64,000 nt of DNA. Origin: Acidobacteriota bacterium. Lineage in GTDB: Bacteria; Acidobacteriota; Terriglobia; Bryobacterales; Bryobacteraceae. The translations under genes were made by a program, and so were the position numbers. The first letter of the stretch is position 1. Each line of letters opens with the position of its first letter. The stretch covers positions 1-64,000 of the forward strand of contig SYLY01000137.1 of the NCBI GenBank assembly GCA_005808475.1, in the 5' to 3' direction. The notes below the pieces were generated by a model. That model did no database searches. It saw nothing but the letters and a program-made list of their open reading frames with translations, and was not told the DNA's origin. Positions 20,300 through 28,747 of this stretch are shown piece by piece.

Positions 20300-21691
20300 G
20301 TGAAGCACGATCAGAAGATAGTCTCCCTGGAGGTCCTCGACCTTCGCTACCCGACCGTCCGCATGGGATTGGCGGGATCGGACCCGCGTCACTTGGCTCC
20401 CAACTATTCGTGCGCGGTTCCCGTGCTGCGAACGGACGGCGGGCTCGAGGGCCGTTCGCTGGTGTTCACCATCGGCGATGGCACACAGATCCAGAAGGCG
20501 GCGCTCGAAGCGCTGGGGCGCTTCGTGGTGGGCCGCTCATTGGCGGAATTCGTGGCCGAGCCGGGGTTGTTCGCGCAGGCTCTGGTGGAGCATCACCAGC
20601 TCCGGTGGCTCGCCCTGGGCGCGTTCCGGATGGCGGCCGGCGGCATTGTCAACGCGCTGTGGGACCTTTGGGCGAAGAGCGAAGGCGTGCCGATGTGGCG
20701 GCTGTTGACCAGCCTGCCGCCGGAGAAAATCGTCCAGTGCATCGACTTCCATCACCTGCGGGACGCGCTGACCGAGGACGAACTGCTCGAGATGCTGCGG
20801 TCGCGCATCGGGCGGCGCGAGGAAAATCTAACGCGGCTGGGCGAGCGCGGCGTTCGCGTGTACAGCACGGCGGGCTGGTCGGGCCGTCCGCTCGACGAGG
20901 TGCGGCGGCTGTGCCGCGGCCTCTACGAGCAAGGCACGCGAGCGTTCAAAGCCAAAGTGGGACGCGGACAACAGTACGACCGCGCGCGGGCGCTCGACGA
21001 GGACCGCCGCATGTTGGACGCCATCCGCGACGCCACCGGGCCGGACGCCCTGCTGTTGACGGACGCGAATCAGAATCTCGGCGACTGGCGAAACGCCGCG
21101 TCCTACATGGCGGAATTGGCCTCCTACCGGCCGCTGTTCATCGAGGAGGCGATCGCCTACAACGACGTGTTGGGCCATGCGAAGCTGCGCGAGGCGTTGG
21201 CTCCGCTCGGAATCGGAGTGGCCGGCGGCGAGCAGGCCCCCGACGCTGTCACGTTCAAGCAGCTTCTTTCGGGCGGCGGACTGACGCACTGCCAGATCGA
21301 CGGCGCGCGCGTGGGCGGCGTGAACGAGCTGTTCGCGATCGTGGCCATGGCCGCGAAGTTCGGCGTTCCGGTGTGTCCGCACAGCGGAGGCATTGGGTTG
21401 GGGCAACTGGTCGGCCCCATGGCGGTTTTCGATCAGGCCTGGTTCGGAAGCGACGGCCGCTGGCTGGAATATCTCGAGTTCTTGCAGGCCGGCGTGTTCC
21501 AACATCCGTTGGTGGTGCGGGATGGCCACTACCGGCTTTCCGGCGCACCGGGATGGGGTCTCGAAATGGAACCGGCGTTCGAAGCGCGCTACCGCTTTCC
21601 AGATGGGCCCGATTGCGCCGATTCGGCGGAGGCCGATCACGCGGCGGCGGCGCAACCGGGCGCGCCGCCGTACGTTCGATATTGGGTCTGA
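20300..21691 (+). CDS. Enolase-superfamily dehydratase, probable L-fuconate dehydratase
   Basis: 463 residues from a GTG. L-fuconate dehydratase removes water from L-fuconate to give 2-keto-3-deoxy-L-fuconate in a non-phosphorylated fucose pathway. The match to that subgroup runs end to end: LEVLDLRYPTVRMGLAGSD, VVNALWDLWAK-like text (GGIVNALWDLWAKSEGVPMW), and YSTAGWSG. Enolase-barrel residues are FKAKVG (KxK base), LLTDANQN (first metal Asp), FIEEAIAYND (metal Glu), GGEQAPDAVTFKQL and the base VCPHSGGIG. Substrate assignment rests on family likeness, with no other fucose gene in view. TATCAT lies 13 bases before the start. Confidence 0.78.
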   Translation: MKHDQKIVSLEVLDLRYPTVRMGLAGSDPRHLAPNYSCAVPVLRTDGGLEGRSLVFTIGDGTQIQKAALEALGRFVVGRSLAEFVAEPGLFAQALVEHHQLRWLALGAFRMAAGGIVNALWDLWAKSEGVPMWRLLTSLPPEKIVQCIDFHHLRDALTEDELLEMLRSRIGRREENLTRLGERGVRVYSTAGWSGRPLDEVRRLCRGLYEQGTRAFKAKVGRGQQYDRARALDEDRRMLDAIRDATGPDALLLTDANQNLGDWRNAASYMAELASYRPLFIEEAIAYNDVLGHAKLREALAPLGIGVAGGEQAPDAVTFKQLLSGGGLTHCQIDGARVGGVNELFAIVAMAAKFGVPVCPHSGGIGLGQLVGPMAVFDQAWFGSDGRWLEYLEFLQAGVFQHPLVVRDGHYRLSGAPGWGLEMEPAFEARYRFPDGPDCADSAEADHAAAAQPGAPPYVRYWV

Positions 21692-21710
21692 CCGCGGTCT
21701 GGCCGCGAGC

Positions 21711-23888
21711 TTAGGAAGCGGCGGGCCGGGTTCCGCCGATAACCTCTTTCACCTTGGCGATGAGGGCGTTCAGCGTGAACGGTTTCTGCAGGAACGCGGT
21801 TCCGCGCGGGAGGTTTTCAGTCTCGAGACCCGCGGCCCCCATGTATCCGGAGATCAGGAGAATGCGCGTGTCGGGCCGGACCTTGTGCAAGGCCTGGGCG
21901 AACTCGATTCCACCCATTTCCGGCATCACCACGTCGCTGAGCAACAACTGGATGCGGCCGGCGTGCGCCTTGGCGACCTCGAGACCCTCGCGGCCCTGAG
22001 TCGCCTCCAGCACTTCGTAGCCTTCGCGCTGGAGCACTTTTCGGATCAGTGAGCGGATGCCCGCTTCGTCGTCGACGACCAGGACCGTGGCTTTCGCCGA
22101 GGGAGCGGGACCGGCCACGGCCGGCGCCGGTTCGGGCACGGGCGCCTTGGACGGCATCGGGATCGGAGCAGGCGGAGGCGGAGGAGAAGGCGGCGGCGGT
22201 GGGGGAGCGGCAGGCTGGGGCGGCCGCGGCTCGAGCGGTTTCTGCGACAGCGGAGCCATCACCACCGGGCGGTCTTCCACTTCCTTGACGCGCGCCTTCA
22301 AGGGAGTGGGAGCTGGCTCCGGCGGAGGGGTTGGCTTCGGCGCCGGCGCCGGAGGCGGAGGCGCCGGGGGAACGGCGGGCGCGGCTTCGGCCGCCAACGG
22401 GAGAACGATGTAGAATCCGGTGCCTTGTTGCGGGTGGGAGACGGCCTCGAGGTCGCATCCCATGTCGCGAAGCGTCTGGTAGGCGGCGGGCAGCTTTTGC
22501 CGAATCGGATCCGGCGAGGTATCCGGTTCGAACAGGCGGCTCAACACGTCGGGATGAATGGCGATGCCCGTGTCGCGCACTTCGATGCGTGCGTAGTTCC
22601 CCGGGGTGACCGGCTGCGCGAGACCCGCCAGCACGTGGGAGGCGGGGTAGAGCATGCTTTTGATCGAGATCGAACCGCCGTTGTGGAGACTGCCGGCGGC
22701 TCGTTGGACCAGTGTCTGTAGGATCGAACCGAGTTGCGCGGAATCGGCGAGCACGCGCGCACCGCTTTGGCCGGCGATCGTAAGACCGACGCTCGCCGGG
22801 AGCGGGCGGGCAAGTTCATCGCGCATGCCGGCGAGGAAATCGTCGAGAGCGAATGCCTTGACCTGCACCGGAGCGCGCTTGGTGAAGGTGTTGAGTTGCC
22901 GGGTGAAGACGGAGAGGCGGTCGCCCGCGGAGAGAATCTCCTGCACGTTGACGCGCAGGGAGCTTTCCGGCGGCAGGGCGTGGAGCAGGTCCTCGCCGTA
23001 GCCTCCCATGATCATGATCAGGTTGTTGCAATCGTGGACGACGCGGCTGGCGAGACGCGAAAGCGCTTCGATGCGCTGAGCCTGGGAGCGCTGGCAATCG
23101 GCGCGCCGGGCGCCGGTGATGTCGAGCGTCACCCCTTCGAGCCGTTGAATCCTGCCGTCGGCGGCCCGGACGGGCCGCACCATGTCCCGGAGCCAAACCG
23201 ATGCGCCCGCGGCGTTGAAGGCCTGATAGTCGCAGGATGCGAGAGGTTTGCCGGCGAGAACGGCCTGGTAGAAATCGCGGATGGCGGCCGTATCGGCGGC
23301 GCCGCCCCTCTGCCAAAAGTCCGCGCCGGACTTCCAGTTGTCCGCCGAGACCTCGAGCCCGCCGATCTGAGCGTCGGAGGCGAAGCGCATGGCGGCCGCG
23401 TCGACCGACCAAACGGCAAAGGGCAGGTCCGGCAGCGCGGGAGGAGGCGGTGGAGGAGGGGGAGGCGGCGGCGGGGGCGCGGGGATCGCCACCGGGCCGG
23501 GCGCCGGGCGCGCATCCTGCACAACGACAATGACCTCCTCTTCTTCCCAATGACGCATGGGTTGAAGAGTGAACGGGACGCTCCGGCCCGCCCGCTTGAA
23601 TTCGCCCGATGCCGGAAGACGGCTCTCCAGGACGGATTTGACCCTGGCCGTAAGTTCCGGCGCCTGCAGGATCTGTTCGATGGTCCCCGCGAGTTCGTTC
23701 CCCCGGACATTGAACAGATCGCGGAAGGCGCGGTTGCTCGAAGAGACAGTCAACTCGGCCGTTACGACGGCCACGGGTACCGGTAGGGCGGCCACCATTT
23801 CCTGGAAGTAACGCCGGTCCGCTTCGACTAACGATAGCAAGCTGGCGACGTCTTTCGCCTTCCAAAGCTCCATTTCGACTGGTTGCAT
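21711..23888 (-). CDS. PAS / histidine kinase-like / receiver protein with degenerate kinase and proline-rich linkers
   Basis: 725 residues in order: PAS-like (about 15-110), a 14-proline run (about 140), second PAS-like domain with LEGVTLDITGARR (to 255), a kinase dimerisation helix with RLASRVVHDCNNLIMIM (His near 284), a GHKL-like ATPase, a second proline-rich linker (500-590) and a receiver domain (LVVDDEAGIRSL and LLLSDVVMPEMGG, phospho-Asp near 651, Lys in FLQKPF). The ATPase G1 box is present (EVRDTGIAI), but the N box reads LQTLVQRAAGS, where NLVxNA is expected, so the Mg-binding Asn is missing. Phosphotransfer may be reversed or lost. Start ATG at 23888, with AAGG upstream. No membrane segment. 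Confidence 0.8.
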   Translation of the reverse strand: MQPVEMELWKAKDVASLLSLVEADRRYFQEMVAALPVPVAVVTAELTVSSSNRAFRDLFNVRGNELAGTIEQILQAPELTARVKSVLESRLPASGEFKRAGRSVPFTLQPMRHWEEEEVIVVVQDARPAPGPVAIPAPPPPPPPPPPPPPALPDLPFAVWSVDAAAMRFASDAQIGGLEVSADNWKSGADFWQRGGAADTAAIRDFYQAVLAGKPLASCDYQAFNAAGASVWLRDMVRPVRAADGRIQRLEGVTLDITGARRADCQRSQAQRIEALSRLASRVVHDCNNLIMIMGGYGEDLLHALPPESSLRVNVQEILSAGDRLSVFTRQLNTFTKRAPVQVKAFALDDFLAGMRDELARPLPASVGLTIAGQSGARVLADSAQLGSILQTLVQRAAGSLHNGGSISIKSMLYPASHVLAGLAQPVTPGNYARIEVRDTGIAIHPDVLSRLFEPDTSPDPIRQKLPAAYQTLRDMGCDLEAVSHPQQGTGFYIVLPLAAEAAPAVPPAPPPPAPAPKPTPPPEPAPTPLKARVKEVEDRPVVMAPLSQKPLEPRPPQPAAPPPPPPSPPPPPAPIPMPSKAPVPEPAPAVAGPAPSAKATVLVVDDEAGIRSLIRKVLQREGYEVLEATQGREGLEVAKAHAGRIQLLLSDVVMPEMGGIEFAQALHKVRPDTRILLISGYMGAAGLETENLPRGTAFLQKPFTLNALIAKVKEVIGGTRPAAS

Positions 23889-23996
23889 GGGTAGAGACCT
23901 TAGCAATTCTAGTCTGCGGCTCTAGCAATAACCAGCCAAGGGTACTTTGGATGCAAACTCAATCCGGCCGAGCACCGGACAGAAGCGCCGGGGCGG
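23889..23996. other. Intergenic, no gene seen
   Basis: 108 bases. Contains TAGAAT (minus, 23906-23911) as a likely -10 for the kinase gene, with AAGG 9-10 bases before its ATG. I see nothing else. Confidence 0.4.
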
Positions 23997-24464
23997 CTAG
24001 TACCGCTGTTCGGCGATGGAACGGTCGGCGAGTTCGCCGAAGACGGGAAGATGGTATTCCTCGCCTTGGCTCGTTTTGACCAGCATGAAGATCCACGCCG
24101 CCAGCACGGCGGCCTTGAGCAGCGCGGCGATTCCGAGGTTGCCGAGCGTCAAGGCTCGGACAGCCGGTCCGATGACGCGGTCGATCAGCAGCCACGCGAC
24201 GAACAGGTAGAGGCCCTGGAAGGCGTGGAACCGGACCATGCGCTCGCGTTGGAACCGCTGTGTCGCGAGCACCACCACGCAGGCGATCCACCCGGCCACG
24301 GGTACGTAGCAGAGGATCGACGCGGTGCGAGAACTCAGGCCGGCAAGAAAATCGCCGCTGGAGGCGGGGGGCTGCGGCGGCTTGGCGTTCGGGGCGGTGC
24401 CGCACCCCGGGCAGAAACGGTCGGCGTTCGAGATCTGTTTGCCGCACTGGGTGCAGAAGGGCAT
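23997..24464 (-). CDS. Zinc-ribbon membrane protein (DUF4870-like)
   Basis: 155 residues. The N-terminus is a zinc ribbon: Cys4, Cys7, Cys18 and Cys21 in FCTQCGK and FCPGCGT. A proline-rich linker leads to three or four hydrophobic helices (about 45-135), with FHAFQGLYLFVAWLL in the middle; RFHAxQ is typical of small DUF4870-like membrane proteins. The function is unknown. The Shine-Dalgarno GAGGAAG lies about 9 bases before the ATG and TATTCT (24482-24487) provides a -10, so this gene has a normal leader. It diverges from the MBL hydrolase. Confidence 0.75.
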   Translation of the reverse strand: MPFCTQCGKQISNADRFCPGCGTAPNAKPPQPPASSGDFLAGLSSRTASILCYVPVAGWIACVVVLATQRFQRERMVRFHAFQGLYLFVAWLLIDRVIGPAVRALTLGNLGIAALLKAAVLAAWIFMLVKTSQGEEYHLPVFGELADRSIAEQRY

Positions 24465-24534
24465 GATGGCTTCCTCGAGCTAGAATACGTCATCCTGGCC
24501 GCCGATGTTCCCCCCGAGCGGTTTCCGGCGGTGG

Positions 24535-24540
24535 TAGCAT
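24535..24540 (+). promoter_or_regulatory. Putative extended -10 (TGGTAGCAT)
   Basis: TAGCAT with TGn upstream, ending 8 bases before the ATG at 24548. The predicted leader is one base. Confidence 0.4.
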
Positions 24541-24547
24541 CTCGTTG

Positions 24548-25555
24548 ATGAAGAACTTCCTTCGGATTGCCTGCCTGGCGGGGATGACCCTGCTGCCCTT
24601 GGACGCCAAAACTCTTGACATCCACTTCGTCGATGTCGAAGGCGGACAGGCCACGCTGATCGTCACTCCTCGTGGCGAGTCGCTGTTGGTGGACGCGGGA
24701 TGGCCCGGCTTCGATGGCCGCGACGCCAAGCGGATCGTCGAGGCCGCCAAGAAGGCGGGTTTGAAGCGCATCGACTACCTGGCGATAACGCACTATCATC
24801 GCGATCACGTCGGCGGCGTCGAACAGTTGGCCGCGATGTTTCCGGTGGGCACGTTCGTCGATCACGGCCCGAACACCGAGACCGGCGCCGCGGCGGACGA
24901 ACTGGCGGCATCGTACAACCGGGCCGTTGCCAAGGGCAAGCATCTGGTGGTGAAGCCTGGCGACAGGATTCCGCTGAAGGGCGCCGAGGTTCGCGTCGTG
25001 GTTGCCCGCGGCGAGCAGATCGCGAGCCCGCTGAAGGGAGCGGGCGCGCCGAACCCCGCCTGCGCCCAGGCCGAGCGCAAAGCGGCCGATCCCACCGAGA
25101 ACGCGCGGTCGCTCGGCTTCGTTCTCGAGTACGGCAAGTTCCGGTTCCTCGATCTCGGCGACCTCACCTGGAACAAGGAGATCGATTTGGTTTGCCCCGA
25201 GAACCGCATCGGGAAAATCGACGTGTACTTGACGACGCACCACGGGATGGATGCTTCCGGGCCGGCCGGCATCGTTCACGCACTTGCTCCCCGCGTCGCG
25301 ATCATGAACAACGGTTCGAAGAAGGGGGGCGCGGCTCCGGCGTGGAGTGTGATCCGCCAGTCTCCGGGCCTCGAGGACCTGTGGCAGGTCCACTTTGCCG
25401 TGGCCGGCGGAAAAGAGAGCAACGTCGCCGAGGACATGATCGCCAACCTGGACGAATCCACGGGTTTCGGATTGACTGTGTCGGCCGAGTCGAACGGGTC
25501 GTTCAAGGTGACCAATTCCCGGAACGGTAAGTCCAAAGCGTACGCGGCGCGGTAG
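24548..25555 (+). CDS. Secreted metallo-beta-lactamase-fold hydrolase (ComEC C-domain type)
   Basis: 335 residues. A signal peptide (KNFLRIACLAGMTLLPLDA) is followed by LDIHFVDVEGGQATLIV, the start seen in ComEC-like MBL domains. The di-metal motif is complete: THYHRDHVGG (HxHxDH, about 80), LDLGDLTW (bridging Asp, about 210) and YLTTHHGMDASG (about 230). The enzyme probably hydrolyses a phosphodiester or similar bond outside the cytoplasm; the substrate is unknown. Without the membrane domains of ComEC, it is a stand-alone hydrolase. The stop lies 2 bases from the stop of the convergent SBBP gene. Confidence 0.82.
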   Translation: MKNFLRIACLAGMTLLPLDAKTLDIHFVDVEGGQATLIVTPRGESLLVDAGWPGFDGRDAKRIVEAAKKAGLKRIDYLAITHYHRDHVGGVEQLAAMFPVGTFVDHGPNTETGAAADELAASYNRAVAKGKHLVVKPGDRIPLKGAEVRVVVARGEQIASPLKGAGAPNPACAQAERKAADPTENARSLGFVLEYGKFRFLDLGDLTWNKEIDLVCPENRIGKIDVYLTTHHGMDASGPAGIVHALAPRVAIMNNGSKKGGAAPAWSVIRQSPGLEDLWQVHFAVAGGKESNVAEDMIANLDESTGFGLTVSAESNGSFKVTNSRNGKSKAYAAR

Positions 25556-25557
25556 CT

Positions 25558-27606
25558 TCACTGCGACGTGATCCTTGCCAGGAAGGCGTCGATGCCACCC
25601 CGGGAAGCGCCCTGGTAAGGGTCCCGGGTTGGGAAGGCGGTTGACAAGGTCGATCCGGCGACAACGAGGTCGCCGCTGGGAGTGACGGCGGCCGCGAGCG
25701 CGGCGTCGCTCGCCGGTCCACCGAAGTAGGTGGCGAACCCGATGACAGCGCCGGAGCTCTCCACCCGGACAGCAAAGGCGTCGTATGCCCCACCCGCGTG
25801 CGCCGCCTGGATCGGCTGAGCCACGGGGAAGTTCGCGGATGCCGTATGTCCTACCACCCAGGGCCGCTGCGACGCATCGACGGCGATTCCCGCCGCATGG
25901 TCGACGCCTTTGCCGCCGAGGTAGCTGGCCCACTGTCGCACCCCGGCTGGCCCCAGCTTGACGACGAACCCGTCACCACCTCCGCCAGCGGTGTTCTGGA
26001 AACCGCCCGCAACGGGAAAATTAGTGGAAGCCGTCGAGCCGGCGGCGTATAGGTTGCCTGCCGCGTCCGAGGCCAAGGCGTTGACGCAGTCCGTGCCGGA
26101 CCCGCCGGCGAACGTGGAGAAACGCAGATCGTCGCCAGCGGTCGTAAACGCGGCGATGAAGCCATCCTGGCTTCCGCTCAACGCGGGCTGGACCGCCGAT
26201 CTCGTGGGGAAGTCGCTGGACTTGGTGCAGCCTCCGGCGACGACGCCGCTGGTGGTCAGGGTGAGCGACGTGGCCCGGTCGTCGGACGCGCCCCCGAGGA
26301 AGGTCCCCATCGCCTGCGAGCCGTCGGGATTCACTTTGACCAGAAACGCATCGCGCTGACCCCGGAACGAATTCTGGTAGGCGGACATTACGGGGAAGTT
26401 CGGAGAGGTGGTCTCCCCGGCGACCCACGCACCACCCGCCGGATCGGCTCGAATGCCGGTTCCGGCTTCAGACTCGCTGCCGCCGAGATAGGTGCTCGAG
26501 CGCAGGAACGTGCCGGATTGCCCCAACTGCGCGACGAAAGCATCGCGGGGGCCGCGACGCAGTTCCTGCCCGACTCCGGCCAGTGGGAAGTTCGTGGATG
26601 TCGTGTGGCCGGTAATCCAGACTCCGAGACCGGCGTCGATGTCGATCGCCAGTGCGCGATCATCCCCCGCGCCGCCCAGGTACGTCAGGTAGCTGGGGAC
26701 GCGTCCGCTCGGGTCGAATCTGACGACAAACGCGTCGACGGACCCCATGAACGGGTAGAGGAAACGTCCCGTGAGACTGCCCGATTCGGTCCAGCCCGCC
26801 ATGTAGATGTTGCCCGAGGAATCCGTCGCCAGCGCGGTTGCGCTTTCGCTTCTGGATCCGCCGTAGTAGGTGCTGAAGGATAGCACCGGATCGATCCAGA
26901 GCGTGGCGGTTCGATCATACGGGCCGGTCTCGAAACCCACCTCATGGACGCCGAGTTTCAGGAAGCGGCCCCTCACGGGAACGGTTGCGTTGGCGGCCTT
27001 CTGGAAAAGAACCGGCGCCTGCTCGCGAAGCTCGCCGGTTGGAGTGGTGACGAGAAGCTCGCCGTTTTGCTGAATGTCGACCGAAACCGCTCCCTCGTAC
27101 CGGAGGCGAATGAGGGACGGCTCGGCGCCAGGAGCCACGACGAACTCCGACTTGAGCGTCCTGCCGGACGCGCCGTAGGTCATCGCGATGCCAGGCCACA
27201 CTTCCCGGTAGAGCACGGTCTGGAACATCGGGACTTCGTGACGCCATTGGCGGCTGTCCTGGCCGGTAAAGTGATTCGAAGAGAAAGGAAGCGGGCCCCG
27301 GCCTTCCATGACTGCCCCGGCGGCAGTCACCAGCCGGATCGTCACCTCCGAGCCATCGCTTGTCAGCGACACGCGGTCCGGGAACAGGACCGCCGAAAAC
27401 CGTGGACCGCGAGCAAGGAAGCGAGGTTGGCCCGGTTCTTGCGAACCGGAGGGATAGAAAGCGATGGGAAAGACGGGCGGGGTCAGGCTGGTCTGGCCAG
27501 AAAGAGGAGAGTTCGACGGGGCGGCGAACAGGCTTGCCAGCGCGACGGCTGCGGGAGGGAGTAGGGGCCAGAGCTGCCGGAGCCGCCCCAGTAGGGCAGA
27601 TTGCAT
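25558..27606 (-). CDS. Secreted SBBP-repeat (beta-propeller) protein
   Basis: 682 residues. A signal sequence (QLWPLLPPAAVALASLFAA) precedes a domain of about 200 residues containing RFLARGPRFSAVLF and the W-rich YREVWPGIAMTYGASG, the standard N-terminal part of SBBP proteins. From about 225 onward are at least eight repeats of about 52 residues with recurring STYLGG or TYYGG, a GIxxDxxG core, and AGxTxSxNFP. Such repeats should fold as a propeller. Proteins like this are abundant in Solibacter-type genomes and are thought to be cell-surface or secreted; no ligand is known. An 8-base inverted repeat lies just upstream of the start. Confidence 0.88.
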   Translation of the reverse strand: MQSALLGRLRQLWPLLPPAAVALASLFAAPSNSPLSGQTSLTPPVFPIAFYPSGSQEPGQPRFLARGPRFSAVLFPDRVSLTSDGSEVTIRLVTAAGAVMEGRGPLPFSSNHFTGQDSRQWRHEVPMFQTVLYREVWPGIAMTYGASGRTLKSEFVVAPGAEPSLIRLRYEGAVSVDIQQNGELLVTTPTGELREQAPVLFQKAANATVPVRGRFLKLGVHEVGFETGPYDRTATLWIDPVLSFSTYYGGSRSESATALATDSSGNIYMAGWTESGSLTGRFLYPFMGSVDAFVVRFDPSGRVPSYLTYLGGAGDDRALAIDIDAGLGVWITGHTTSTNFPLAGVGQELRRGPRDAFVAQLGQSGTFLRSSTYLGGSESEAGTGIRADPAGGAWVAGETTSPNFPVMSAYQNSFRGQRDAFLVKVNPDGSQAMGTFLGGASDDRATSLTLTTSGVVAGGCTKSSDFPTRSAVQPALSGSQDGFIAAFTTAGDDLRFSTFAGGSGTDCVNALASDAAGNLYAAGSTASTNFPVAGGFQNTAGGGGDGFVVKLGPAGVRQWASYLGGKGVDHAAGIAVDASQRPWVVGHTASANFPVAQPIQAAHAGGAYDAFAVRVESSGAVIGFATYFGGPASDAALAAAVTPSGDLVVAGSTLSTAFPTRDPYQGASRGGIDAFLARITSQ

Positions 27607-27618
27607 CCAGCGTCTCCG

Positions 27619-27658
27619 GGAATATGTTCGGCGGTCCCGCTCCGCTCCTCCATATTCC
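27619..27658. repeat. Inverted repeat upstream of the SBBP gene
   Basis: GGAATATG (27619-27626) and CATATTCC (27651-27658) are exactly complementary with a 24-base spacer. It sits between the ThiF-family stop and the SBBP start; an operator or a terminator is possible. Confidence 0.35.
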
Positions 27659-27693
27659 TGGGAATTTCTCGCGGGCTATGCAGAACTGGCGGT

Positions 27694-28710
27694 TCAAGCG
27701 CCGATGTAGCGGGCGTAGAGGCTGCGCGCCACTCCCACGTCGTTCGTGCCTTTGATGATCGCGCGGCCATCTGGAAAGATCGTCATTTCATATGAATCGA
27801 CAAAGAACCGAAGCGCAAACTCGTTGGCCTTCACTGGCGCGATGGCGGACAGGCGGTCCGCCAGATCCACCAGGTCGACCGGGCGGGTGCGCTCGTGGAT
27901 CTGCACGGCGTTTCGCCCGCATAGACTGATCGGCGCTCGTTTGCGGCCCTCGAGATGGACGAACCTCCGCTGCCCGCATGCGAGGCAGCCCGCCTGCCGC
28001 TCCGGTTGCGCGACCTGACGAATCAATCCCGTCCAGACGTCAACCGTGGTTATCTTCCGGGGAACCGCGGACTCGTTGCCTGACAGGATCTGCAGCGCCG
28101 CGCTGACCTGGAGACCCGCGATGATCGATGTGATCGTGTTCAGGACGCCTGCGGTCTCACACGTAGGCTGGGCGCCTGACGGGGCCTCGGGATAGACGCA
28201 AGCCAAGCACGCGGTCCGATCTGGAAGCACCGGCATCGTCAGCCCGTAGCTGCCGACAGCGGCGCCGTAGATCCAGGGAACGCCGCCTTGAACGGCGAAA
28301 TCGTTGATCAGATAGCGGGTTTCGAAGTTGTCGGTCCCGTCAAGGATCAGGTCCACCTCGCCCAGCAGTTCCTCCGCGTTCCGCGAGGTCAGGTCCGCGA
28401 CCACGGGCTCCACCGCCACATCCGCGTTGATCCGGGCGATCCGTGCCGCCGCCGCTTGCGCTTTTGGCAGTGCCTGTTCGGCGTCTGCCTCTTCGAACAA
28501 CCACTGCCGCTGCAAGTTGTTCCACTCCACATAATCGCGGTCCACAATGCGAAGGAATCCGGCGCCGGCTCTCGCCAGAGCCGCGGCATGGTAGGTCCCG
28601 AGAGCGCCACACCCCACGATCGCCACCCTGGATTCGAGCAGCCGGCTCTGCCCCTGTTCGCCGAGCGGGGAGAATCGCACCTGCCGGGAATAGCGTTCGG
28701 AAGTCGGCAA
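27694..28710 (-). CDS. ThiF/MoeB/E1-like adenylyltransferase
   Basis: 338 residues. E1-like enzymes adenylate the C-terminal glycine of a ubiquitin-like sulfur carrier (ThiS or MoaD). The ATP fold shows VAIVGCGALGTYHAAALARAG (positions about 29-49), IVDRDYVEWNNLQRQ with the conserved Arg, and DLILDGTDNFETRYLIND. Zinc cysteines are CLACV and CLACG, and TCETAGVLNTITS includes the usual catalytic-Cys region. A C-terminal extension of about 90 residues, lacking a rhodanese motif, ends in FPDGRAIIKGTNDVGVARSL, as in other MoeB/ThiF relatives. No carrier protein is in view, so thiamine or molybdopterin cannot be chosen. Start TTG with TAGGAT exactly 7 bases upstream. Confidence 0.85.
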   Translation of the reverse strand: MPTSERYSRQVRFSPLGEQGQSRLLESRVAIVGCGALGTYHAAALARAGAGFLRIVDRDYVEWNNLQRQWLFEEADAEQALPKAQAAAARIARINADVAVEPVVADLTSRNAEELLGEVDLILDGTDNFETRYLINDFAVQGGVPWIYGAAVGSYGLTMPVLPDRTACLACVYPEAPSGAQPTCETAGVLNTITSIIAGLQVSAALQILSGNESAVPRKITTVDVWTGLIRQVAQPERQAGCLACGQRRFVHLEGRKRAPISLCGRNAVQIHERTRPVDLVDLADRLSAIAPVKANEFALRFFVDSYEMTIFPDGRAIIKGTNDVGVARSLYARYIGA

Positions 28711-28716
28711 ATTACC

Positions 28717-28722
28717 ATCCTA
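28717..28722 (-). promoter_or_regulatory. Putative extended -10 (TGTTAGGAT), leaderless spacing
   Basis: TAGGAT with TGn; its last base is 7 bases before the TTG start at 28710. The initiating base would be the T of TTG. Confidence 0.45.
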
Positions 28723-28733
28723 ACAGCCGTTGC

Positions 28734-28739
28734 TATGAT
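28734..28739 (+). promoter_or_regulatory. Putative extended -10 (TGCTATGAT) of the Omp85 operon
   Basis: TATGAT with TGn, ending 9 bases before the GTG at 28748; predicted leader two bases. It lies 11 bases from the opposing ThiF promoter. Confidence 0.45.
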
Positions 28740-28747
28740 GGCTGACA

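Noticed and set aside
20300-21691. Mandelate racemase proper
   Set aside because: Blocks such as YSTAGWSG and FKQLLSGGG fit fuconate-dehydratase relatives better than racemases.
22140-23480. GGCGGA-type microsatellites as mobile or regulatory repeats
   Set aside because: They encode the polyproline linkers of the kinase-like protein and need no other explanation.
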